Of a stretch of 64,000 bases of DNA, positions 8,854 to 15,717 are shown one piece after another (position 1 is the stretch's first letter; every line of letters begins with the position of its first letter). Below the pieces are notes generated by a model. That model searched no databases, was not told where the DNA came from, and saw only the letters and a list, made by a program, of their open reading frames with translations. Position numbers and translations under genes: made by a program. The stretch lies in NCBI RefSeq assembly GCF_003443675.1, contig NZ_CP031963.1:3619501-3683500 (forward strand), read 5' to 3'. Source of the stretch: Aquimarina sp. BL5. Lineage in GTDB: Bacteria > Bacteroidota > Bacteroidia > Flavobacteriales > Flavobacteriaceae.

Positions 8854-8902
8854 TAAATTTAATCATAAAATTATCTTGATACGAATCTAAAGGCGATCGG
8901 GT

Positions 8903-8955
8903 CTGTCTTTTACTAATATTTCTTACTCTTATGTGGCACGGAATGCAGTTCCGTC
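8903..8955 (-). repeat. Interspersed repeat, copy 2
   Basis: On the minus strand it carries CGGAACTGCATTCCGTGC, then ATAAGAGTAAGAAATATTAGTAAAA and ACAG, nearly identical to copy 1. It flanks the left end of the IS110 element, so IS110 sits between two repeat units. The hairpin end found in the other copies is cut off here. Confidence 0.6.
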
Positions 8956-8985
8956 TTTACTTTGATATTAGATAGTTTTCTATAT

Positions 8986-9078
8986 TTAAAAAGAGAAGTA
9001 GAGGTGAACTATCATTTCCGCAAAGTTTCCTTCAGCGTCAAATCTAACATTTCTAGCACCATCTGGATAAAAATAAAA
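8986..9078 (-). pseudogene. C-terminal protein fragment of unknown origin
   Basis: On the minus strand an open frame of about 30 codons ends at TAA 8986-8988 and reads PDGARNVRFDAEGNFAE near its middle, which looks like real protein (charged, Gly turns) rather than random AT-rich translation. No start is present, and its upstream end merges into interspersed repeat copy 3. It may be the tail of a toxin tip or other gene lost when repeats and insertion sequences rearranged this area. The family is not recognised. Confidence 0.3.
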
Positions 9079-9165
9079 CAATCACAACCATTTCATAAGA
9101 TCTTGCCTGTTTTAATATATTTTATTACGCTTATCTGCCAATCTGATACGGCACGAGCCTAGAGG
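9061..9165 (-). repeat. Interspersed repeat, copy 3 (diverged), with GC-rich end
   Basis: On the minus strand: GC-rich CGCTAGCGCGATGCC, CGTGCCGTATCAGATTGG, CAGATAAGCGTAATAAAATAT, AAAACAGGCA to TGATTGTTTT, then ATTTTTATCCA. The block order matches copies 1 and 4. The GC-rich part and the adjacent CGCTAGCGCAAGCG (9181-9206) stand out in this AT-rich region. Confidence 0.6.
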
Positions 9166-9313
9166 CATCGCGCTAGCGGTCACTTAATTTCGCTTGCGCT
9201 AGCGAGGGAGAACATATCTTATTTGCTCTTGATGCAATGATACGTGATGCAAAAGCTCGACTAGCTTATTCTTTGTGACGTCCTGAATAATCGTTACAGG
9301 AATTAATAAATAC

Positions 9314-9340
9314 AAGGTAGCAATTTTAATTTGCTACCTT
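9314..9340 (-). terminator. Hairpin over the IS3 orfB stop codon
   Basis: AAGGTAGCAA (9314-9323) pairs perfectly with TTGCTACCTT (9331-9340) across a 7-nt loop. The stop codon of orfB lies inside it. No long T-run follows on the minus strand, so it may protect the 3' end or insulate the element rather than terminate strongly. Confidence 0.5.
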
Positions 9341-10150
9341 TTGTTTTTTGTAGCTTTTTCTTTTTAATTTATTTTGTTGATGCATTTGATCAGGTGTTAA
9401 CATTGAATTAGATAAATGAGGTCTTATCTGATTATAAATGCGGATTGCATTTTGAACCAGTTTGGTTTTGATTTGCATTGAAGTATCATACTTGTCAATA
9501 GCAAATTCTTGTTTAAGAATTCCATTAATTCTTTCTGCTATGGCATTTTCGTAAGGGTCATATTTTTCAGTCATACTAGGGCTAATATTATTGATGTTTA
9601 ATGTTTTTTGATATTCATTGGAACAATACTGTAATCCTCTATCGGAATGATGAATTATAGGTTTTTCATTATAATCTCTATTAGAAATAGCCATATCTAA
9701 AGCTGTTAAAGATCCTTTTACACTTAGACTATTTGATACATTATATCCCATTATTTTTTTAGAATAAGCATCCGTGATTAAAGCCAAATAACATGGATTT
9801 TCCCTATTTCCTATATAAGTTATATCACTGACCCATACTTGTTCTGGTCTGATAAATTCAACATCTTTTATTCGATTTTTATGTTTTCTAAATCTATGAT
9901 GAGAATCCGTAGTTACATGATAATTCTTTTTAGGTAAAATCAACAAGTTATTAGCCTTTAGTATTTTAAATAGCTTATCGCGACCAACTCCGATTACTTT
10001 GAGTTGAGATTTTAAAAGATGAAATAATTTTCTTGTACCGATTCTAGGCATTGATATGCGAATGGTATTTACTAAATCAATTACCTTTTTACTTAGTTTT
10101 TGTTTGTCTTGATAAGACCGAATAGCTCTATAATACACCTGTCTATTCAC
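9326..10150 (-). CDS. IS3-family transposase OrfB (DDE integrase core)
   Basis: 274 residues from a GTG at 10150, but the frame is open upstream and overlaps the end of orfA, so the active product is probably a fused OrfAB. An HTH_21-like N-terminal part (about 1-75) precedes the rve integrase core (about 100-255) with the catalytic DDE: Asp in WVSDITYIG, Asp in HHSDRGLQY, and Glu in NAIAERINGILKQE. It joins DNA ends during transposition. It is full length with no internal stops, so the element looks intact. Confidence 0.93.
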   Translation of the reverse strand: MNRQVYYRAIRSYQDKQKLSKKVIDLVNTIRISMPRIGTRKLFHLLKSQLKVIGVGRDKLFKILKANNLLILPKKNYHVTTDSHHRFRKHKNRIKDVEFIRPEQVWVSDITYIGNRENPCYLALITDAYSKKIMGYNVSNSLSVKGSLTALDMAISNRDYNEKPIIHHSDRGLQYCSNEYQKTLNINNISPSMTEKYDPYENAIAERINGILKQEFAIDKYDTSMQIKTKLVQNAIRIYNQIRPHLSNSMLTPDQMHQQNKLKRKSYKKQKVAN

Positions 10151-10173
10151 CCCGAGTAAATCACAGGTAGCAG

Positions 10174-10605
10174 TTATGCTTTCTTGTTTTTCTTGGCTAT
10201 ATTTTTCGATAACTCGGGTACGTGCTTTTTTCTGATCGGAATATTAAATTCCTCTTCGGCGATATCAATCATCATATCAAATATAATTGCTTTCTTATCC
10301 GCACGCTCTGCTAAAAATTCAGCTCTTGCTTTTTGTTTCTCTAAAAGCTTGACTTGCTGTTCTAATTCTAAAATACGTTGTTCAGGTGTTTTGGACATGG
10401 ATCTATTTACACTAAAATCATAATCAAATTTACCATATTTTTTTAACCAAGTGCGAATCGTAGATCTTGCTTGAATACCATACTTATCCAAAGCTTGAGT
10501 TCTTGTTAATAAGCCTTGTTCAATCTCTTGAACAACTTGTAGCTTAAAGGATAAACTGTAATCCTTCTGTGTACGCTTTACATAATTTGAATGTAATGAC
10601 TCCAT
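10174..10605 (-). CDS. IS3-family transposase OrfA (helix-turn-helix), with -1 frameshift site
   Basis: 143 residues from the ATG at 10605; an upstream ATG in frame (10668) would start outside the inverted repeat, so the inner start is chosen. An HTH domain (about 10-65, LSFKLQVVQEIEQG to IRTWLKKYG) is followed by a leucine-zipper-like coiled coil (RILELEQQVKLLEKQ). Near the end the message reads GCC AAG AAA AAC AAG AAA GCA TAA. A -1 slip on AAAAAC continues as QESITATCDLLGVNRQVYY, joining smoothly into OrfB. This is the normal way IS3 elements make the transposase. Confidence 0.9.
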   Translation of the reverse strand: MESLHSNYVKRTQKDYSLSFKLQVVQEIEQGLLTRTQALDKYGIQARSTIRTWLKKYGKFDYDFSVNRSMSKTPEQRILELEQQVKLLEKQKARAEFLAERADKKAIIFDMMIDIAEEEFNIPIRKKHVPELSKNIAKKNKKA

Positions 10606-10649
10606 AAATAACATTTTAGTGTAACGATATTTCAGGACGAGACTCTTAG

Positions 10650-10745
10650 AACAAAAAAACAGCCACATCTTTTACAAACGTGACTGTTTTTATATTTTCT
10701 TAATCTTATCTACCAATCTTTGACGGCACGAAGTCGGGAGACATT
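10650..10745 (-). repeat. Interspersed repeat, copy 4, downstream of the RHS operon
   Basis: On the minus strand: GAGTGCTGCGCGAATG, CGACTTCGTGCCGTCAAAGATTGG, AGATAAGATTAAGAAAATAT, then AAAAACAGTCACG paired with TGTGGCTGTTTTTTT. The hairpin with T-run is a plausible terminator for the RHS operon. The block order is the same as in copies 1 and 3. Confidence 0.65.
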
Positions 10746-10762
10746 CGCGCAGCACTCCTTTT

Positions 10763-11263
10763 TTATTTAATCACTCTTTGCGGAGCGGGGCTAAGGCTGT
10801 CATTTTTTATAACTTGATTAAGTATACCATCAGTAAAATCTAAAATTGGGTCATTTTTTAAAGAATTAGGATACCCAATAATTCGTAATTTTTTCTCTTC
10901 ATAATTATTAGTAAAAAATATATTCCTAACAATAGTATTTGATGTACTGTCCCAGACTATTGAATCATATTCAGAGAATTCTATCTCATTGATTTTTTTC
11001 AATTCGTTTGGTATTACGAAACTATCTTGAAAAGATTTACTTATAGTAAACTCATTTAAATTATTGGTGTATTTAATTAAGTTTTCATTTTCTATTTGAA
11101 CAAGATAATTTATAAAAACCTTCTTTTTATATGGTCCATAATATAAAATCTTTAGTTTTTCGATTCGTTTCTTATTTGTTTGCTCGATAATAGTATTCTT
11201 TTTAATATCTGTACAGAAACTTAAAATTATTAAAGAGGGTAGTAAAAAAAAGAGTTTTTTCAT
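10763..11263 (-). CDS. Small secreted or lipoprotein-like protein beside the RHS tip; candidate immunity protein
   Basis: 166 residues. N-terminal signal (MKKLFFLLPSLIILSFCTD) with a plausible lipobox Cys17, then an acidic and Lys-rich soluble domain. The family is not recognised. It starts 2 nt after the stop of the RHS gene that carries a variable C-terminal domain, the position where polymorphic-toxin immunity genes are normally found. An envelope-located immunity protein would fit a toxin acting in the periplasm or at the surface. It is equally possible that it is an accessory lipoprotein. The role is inferred from position only. Confidence 0.6.
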   Translation of the reverse strand: MKKLFFLLPSLIILSFCTDIKKNTIIEQTNKKRIEKLKILYYGPYKKKVFINYLVQIENENLIKYTNNLNEFTISKSFQDSFVIPNELKKINEIEFSEYDSIVWDSTSNTIVRNIFFTNNYEEKKLRIIGYPNSLKNDPILDFTDGILNQVIKNDSLSPAPQRVIK

Positions 11264-11265
11264 TA

Positions 11266-14200
11266 TTAATATCCATTTATAATTACAGGGTTAACTTGCT
11301 CATCTAGACCCAGCATAAATCTCTCTGTACCTAGATAATTTTGATATTGATTCCGCACGGTTGTTTTGTAACTATTAGTTGTTCCATTCCATAAATTACT
11401 ATTTATGACAGCCTGGTAAGCTGTTCGATGACTTAACTCTATATCTCCTAGGTTCCATTTTCCGTGAACAAGACCTTCGTGAATTATTACAGTAGCTCTT
11501 ATGTTTTCTACAGTAGGTGTATATCCAGATAAACTATTATAAGTTGTTATTTTATAACTAATCCCATTCGTTGTGGTAGTAAAATTTGTGAAACTACTCG
11601 CGGGTTTGTTAAAAATATCACCATTTCCTTTATTTACTGAAATAGATCCACCTCTCAAATCTGATTGATAATATGTATCTGCCCAATATTGTCCAGCGTG
11701 TGAAAACGTTTCCCCTGTTAACTCATCTGTGAATGAATTAATCCAATATTGAGTACCTCCTAATATATCATTAAACATTAATGCTTGAGAGTGAGAATCT
11801 AATTGAAAATTAAAGTATTCTCCTCCTTTAGTAATTAACTGGTCTTTAGTCAAAGATGAAAAGTCTAAATTATCTCCATCATATATAATTGGGACGCCAG
11901 TGTCACCCTCACTAGTTGTTCCTATACGTGTACCATCACTTCCATAAACAGGATTTGCAAAACCACCATCAAGGTCAATTTGTGAAATAGGGTTATTTCC
12001 CATTGCCAAGTACGGAGAAGCATATTGTCCTGCTGGATCCGTAGTCAGCCATCTACCAATACGAGAGTCCCACAAACGCAGTTGAAACGCTTCCTTTCCA
12101 GTTTCGGGATCTACTTCTTGTCCTTGGTATGCGTATCTGTAATCACCAACATCATTTCGGTTAGGCATTGGCATTCCAAAGGGGTAATAATCTGTTGCAG
12201 AAGTAAGAGCCATAACTTGTCCAGTACTCATTCTACCGATTACCGCTCTTACATTACCAAGATGATCTGTTAGTTGATATAAACTACTTCCTGTTCCTCT
12301 TTTATACACTCCTAATCTACTAGCGCCATATATGGTATGCTCTGATGCTTCTCCATCTCTATAAATCGCTAAAGCAGTTCCTGCTGCATCCCGTACATAA
12401 TGTTCTGTATACGATAAATTACCACTACCAGAATCATACGACTCTTTCTTTACTCTATGGTTTTTATCGTTGTAAAAGAACTTCACCACAGGTGTACCGT
12501 TATAGGCTACCTGAGTCACCAATCCCGTGGCATTGTAAATATACGTAATCTTTTCTTCTTTATTTTCTACTAATTGTCCTATGTCATTATATCTATAATT
12601 ATCATTAGTAGCTTGATCTTTGATATCATCTGCATTGGTTGCTGTAGTTACGGCATCATCTACTCGTAATAATTGATTTGGTTTTTCTGTTTTGTAGGTG
12701 TAGGACAATTTATCCATGGTATTACTGCCTTGATATTCATCTTTGTTTCTATCCAAAGATTGTATATTACCATTGGCATCATAGGTAATATTAGATACAT
12801 TATAATCACCACTAGCATCTACTGCATTTCCTGCTTCGATAATTTTAGCACTAAAAGAAAGGGAACTTGTAGCGGTAATACTAAAACCATCTCTTAAAGT
12901 TACCAATTGTGATACTTCTATATTTTCTGTGGTTGTTTGTGGTAATTCTCTTATTGCAGTAGGAGCTACAGTAGGGTCGCCATCACTAATAGGCGTATCA
13001 AAACTTGCTCCGGTCAACCAATTATTTTTATTGTATTTATAATAATAACTACCAGGAGTGGTCAGATTCTCTTCTCGCCTCGTATTCCAGGTAATGGCTT
13101 TGATATTACCATTATATTGATTTATCCCTTCTGTTATGGTTTTTACTGGAGCTGGGGTATTAGTACGTGTATAATCGTCTTTATAATAATGTATATTCAT
13201 CCCAAATATATCTTTATTGGTATCATTTAGCTCTAATTGATTGATGCTTTTTAATGCTCCGTTTAGATTGTAGACATAGTCTATTTCTTGTAAACCTTGT
13301 GCCAGATTCAAACGTTTTAATGTTCCTGTTTCATTATATTCATAGGCAGCGTGTTCGGTATAATTGGTGCCATCGACAGAAGTTTCAACCTTCGTGAGAC
13401 TATAATCTATATCATCATAGGTATATCGATGAATAAATTGATCTCCTTCTTCTTTTTGGTATACCACTCGATTTACCTGACTGGTAATTGGGTCATACTC
13501 ATAATCGATGGTTTTGATTCCTAAACTAGCAATGTTTTGTACAACCCATTGTACTCTGCCGTAGATGTCATAACTGTAGTATGTTGTGGTGTTTTCGTTC
13601 TCGGTTTTGGCTACGTTCGTTGATAAGAAAGAAGGGTTTTTATATCCTATAGGTAATGCATTGATATCTCCATTTTGTAGATAGTCATAAGTAGTTTTAT
13701 GTATCTCGGTACAGTTATTATCTGCTAAACCATCTCCATCCGGTGTATCGATCAGATTTTTTAATGCTGTTTTAAAAGGATCCGTCGTTTTTACCACCTG
13801 ATCTATAGGAATGGCAGCTTGTAAATATGCGAGGCTATTATCTTTATATACGCCACTTTCTATAGGTCTACCTAAATGATCGTAATTGGTATATGAGAAT
13901 TCTTTGTTTTCCCATTGTTTACTATTGATAGAAAAACGTATTTGTCCGTCTTCTCTATACAAAAACCATGCATCTCCTTCATCAGGGCTATGAGTTTGTG
14001 TCAATTGCCCTAAGGTATTATACTCAAAAGTACTTTCTAGGTGTTGCAAAGGCTGTTTACTGCTTAGTAAACGTCCTGCTTTATCGTATTCATTAAGGCT
14101 ATAGTCATAGTAGTTTTCTTTATAAGTAATAGTGATGGGTGCGTTCTCATTAAACGAATAAGTATCGATATCGCTAACTGCTATACGATAAAACCCAGAA

Positions 14201-15696
14201 GGTAAATCTCCCCAAGAAGTAGTGGTAATTTGTTCTGTTATTAAATCGAAAACTTCTAAAGAAATCCCTGAATTTCCGGAAATTGATATTCCACTAGTGC
14301 CAACTGGCAAATGTATGTCTACAAATCCTTGTTCGCCAATAGTAACATAAGAGGGTCTTAATGAAGTACCACCTTCTTCGTTACCACTTCTTGCAGCCGC
14401 TAATGTTTTACCATCTGTATCTGTAAAGACTACAGCTTCTATTCCGTGTACATCTCTAGATACGGTTTTTACGATTTTATAATCATCGTATTTAGAATCC
14501 CCAAAAGCTCCAGTTTTTGATAACTCCTGTCCGGCAGGCATAGAGAACACATAGCCATTTTTCCATTCATCTGCCATTTTGTTACCACCTATAGTTTTTA
14601 ATGATGTTCCTGGATTTAATTCACTATAGATTGTTCTGGAATAAGGTCGATCCGTAACGTCTTGATAAGGGTCTCTATTATTACTTTCGCTATAATACCA
14701 ACCTAAGGTGTTTGCCTCTGCAGTTACCGGAGTTGGATTCTCGATATCAGATTTTTCATAATCACTAATATCAAAATCTGCATTTCCTAATTTTTTGATA
14801 AATCCTTCTTTATAGGTAAATGCACCATCGTTTCCTATAGGAGCACTTAAAGTACTTAATGCTGGTCTTCCCTGATGATCATATCGAACTTCGCTTGCCC
14901 AGGTTTTTTTCTCTTTGGGATCAAAGGTTTGCGATTGCGTTCCTTTTCCTAAATCATCATAATAGCTTACACTTGCTCCTTTAAAATTACCTATTATATT
15001 TTCGGTAATACCATAACTATTAACGGATACCCAGTTTTTGTCAGTGTCTGTTACAGAAAAAGGTCCATAACTATCATCTGTGATCTCAAAACCTTGTTGA
15101 CTATAGGTCAAAGATAACACAGAGGTGGTAGAATTATCAGCCAGAATATAGCCTGATACTCCTGCTCTATACCAAGATAGGTTAGGGTTTGTGACCGTTC
15201 CAATTACTTGGGTATTATAAAGAAAACGCAGTTGTGAATTGCTCGTCTTCTCAATACGCACTCGATCGGAGGTTTGTAGAGCGATATTTTCTAAACGTCC
15301 TATTTCTGTACCATCAGTGTTATATGCAAAAATCGTATATCTATTACCTACAAGCCCCGAATCTCCATTATGATCGATTTTAAGAATATATTGATTTGTA
15401 TTATTTAATGAAGTTTGTGTTGTTCGCGAAAAATAGATAGAAGCAACTGTAAATTTGGTTTCTAAAAAACCAGCAAGATTATTCCCGTTTACTTTAAAGT
15501 TGGTTACTTCAAAATACCCTGTAGACTGTTCTTCAGATAATACTTCAAATGATAATAGGTTTCCATTTCCTGATACGGTGTTCGTATTAATAACATTAAA
15601 ACCAGTATTCTGATACCAATTTAAATTTTGGGCTTTGGTAGTTCCAATAACCACCATTACTAAACAAAATGCAATATATATATGTAAATTTTTCAT
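11266..15696 (-). CDS. RHS/YD-repeat protein with RHS core and a zincin-like C-terminal tip (polymorphic toxin candidate)
   Basis: 1476 residues. Sec signal peptide ending TTKAQ; beta-rich N-terminal region (about 25-540); YD repeats (about 540-1190, for example YDKAGRLLSS, YDYLQNGD, YDIYGRVQWV); an RHS-associated core (about 1155-1245) with DHLGNVRAVIG, YPFGMPMPNRN, RYAYQGQE, RLWDSRIGRWLTTDP and GNNPISQIDLDGG. After this boundary comes a unique tip of 231 residues (1246-1476, encoded at 11266-11961) with HEGLVH at 1406-1411, an HExxH-type metal motif. RHS shells enclose and release C-terminal toxins; a metallopeptidase-like tip is inferred. It lies 21 nt after the preceding RHS gene and 2 nt before the putative immunity gene. 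Confidence 0.88.
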   Translation of the reverse strand: MKNLHIYIAFCLVMVVIGTTKAQNLNWYQNTGFNVINTNTVSGNGNLLSFEVLSEEQSTGYFEVTNFKVNGNNLAGFLETKFTVASIYFSRTTQTSLNNTNQYILKIDHNGDSGLVGNRYTIFAYNTDGTEIGRLENIALQTSDRVRIEKTSNSQLRFLYNTQVIGTVTNPNLSWYRAGVSGYILADNSTTSVLSLTYSQQGFEITDDSYGPFSVTDTDKNWVSVNSYGITENIIGNFKGASVSYYDDLGKGTQSQTFDPKEKKTWASEVRYDHQGRPALSTLSAPIGNDGAFTYKEGFIKKLGNADFDISDYEKSDIENPTPVTAEANTLGWYYSESNNRDPYQDVTDRPYSRTIYSELNPGTSLKTIGGNKMADEWKNGYVFSMPAGQELSKTGAFGDSKYDDYKIVKTVSRDVHGIEAVVFTDTDGKTLAAARSGNEEGGTSLRPSYVTIGEQGFVDIHLPVGTSGISISGNSGISLEVFDLITEQITTTSWGDLPSGFYRIAVSDIDTYSFNENAPITITYKENYYDYSLNEYDKAGRLLSSKQPLQHLESTFEYNTLGQLTQTHSPDEGDAWFLYREDGQIRFSINSKQWENKEFSYTNYDHLGRPIESGVYKDNSLAYLQAAIPIDQVVKTTDPFKTALKNLIDTPDGDGLADNNCTEIHKTTYDYLQNGDINALPIGYKNPSFLSTNVAKTENENTTTYYSYDIYGRVQWVVQNIASLGIKTIDYEYDPITSQVNRVVYQKEEGDQFIHRYTYDDIDYSLTKVETSVDGTNYTEHAAYEYNETGTLKRLNLAQGLQEIDYVYNLNGALKSINQLELNDTNKDIFGMNIHYYKDDYTRTNTPAPVKTITEGINQYNGNIKAITWNTRREENLTTPGSYYYKYNKNNWLTGASFDTPISDGDPTVAPTAIRELPQTTTENIEVSQLVTLRDGFSITATSSLSFSAKIIEAGNAVDASGDYNVSNITYDANGNIQSLDRNKDEYQGSNTMDKLSYTYKTEKPNQLLRVDDAVTTATNADDIKDQATNDNYRYNDIGQLVENKEEKITYIYNATGLVTQVAYNGTPVVKFFYNDKNHRVKKESYDSGSGNLSYTEHYVRDAAGTALAIYRDGEASEHTIYGASRLGVYKRGTGSSLYQLTDHLGNVRAVIGRMSTGQVMALTSATDYYPFGMPMPNRNDVGDYRYAYQGQEVDPETGKEAFQLRLWDSRIGRWLTTDPAGQYASPYLAMGNNPISQIDLDGGFANPVYGSDGTRIGTTSEGDTGVPIIYDGDNLDFSSLTKDQLITKGGEYFNFQLDSHSQALMFNDILGGTQYWINSFTDELTGETFSHAGQYWADTYYQSDLRGGSISVNKGNGDIFNKPASSFTNFTTTTNGISYKITTYNSLSGYTPTVENIRATVIIHEGLVHGKWNLGDIELSHRTAYQAVINSNLWNGTTNSYKTTVRNQYQNYLGTERFMLGLDEQVNPVIINGY

Positions 15697-15717
15697 CTGT
15701 TTTGTTGTTAAAGTTGG

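Larger units (their letters stand above)
7648..8894 (-). mobile_element. IS110-family insertion sequence, about 1.25 kb
   Basis: The element consists of the recombinase gene plus a structured leader of about 200 nt upstream and a short 3' end. There are no terminal inverted repeats, as usual for IS110. The proposed limits rest on two observations: the leader RNA contains nine bases (8825-8833) identical to the left flank at 8893-8901 and six bases matching the right flank at 7643-7648, and a GC dinucleotide can be placed at both junctions. The element sits exactly at the start of one interspersed repeat, with a second repeat copy just beyond the other end. The ends are inferred, not proven. 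Confidence 0.7.
9279..10639 (-). mobile_element. IS3-family insertion sequence, 1361 bp
   Basis: Terminal inverted repeats are visible: CGTCCTGAATAATCGTTACA at 9279-9298 and, reverse-complemented, CGTCCTGAAATATCGTTACA at 10620-10639, matching at 18 of 20 positions. Between them lie orfA and orfB on the minus strand, the standard IS3 plan. A clear target duplication could not be read. The right end lies 10-15 bases from interspersed repeat copy 4. Confidence 0.9.

Noticed and set aside
8962..9162. 66-residue plus-strand frame between the two insertion sequences
   Set aside because: It overlaps interspersed repeat copy 3 and a minus-strand protein-like fragment; composition looks random and no ribosome-binding site or family is seen.
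9181..9206. CGCTTGCGCTAGCG segment as an origin or partition site
   Set aside because: Only a short GC-rich palindromic piece at the end of an interspersed repeat; no iterons or replication genes.
11266..15696. Type VI secretion effector RHS
   Set aside because: The protein has a Sec signal, no PAAR domain and no VgrG or Eag-type chaperone gene nearby.
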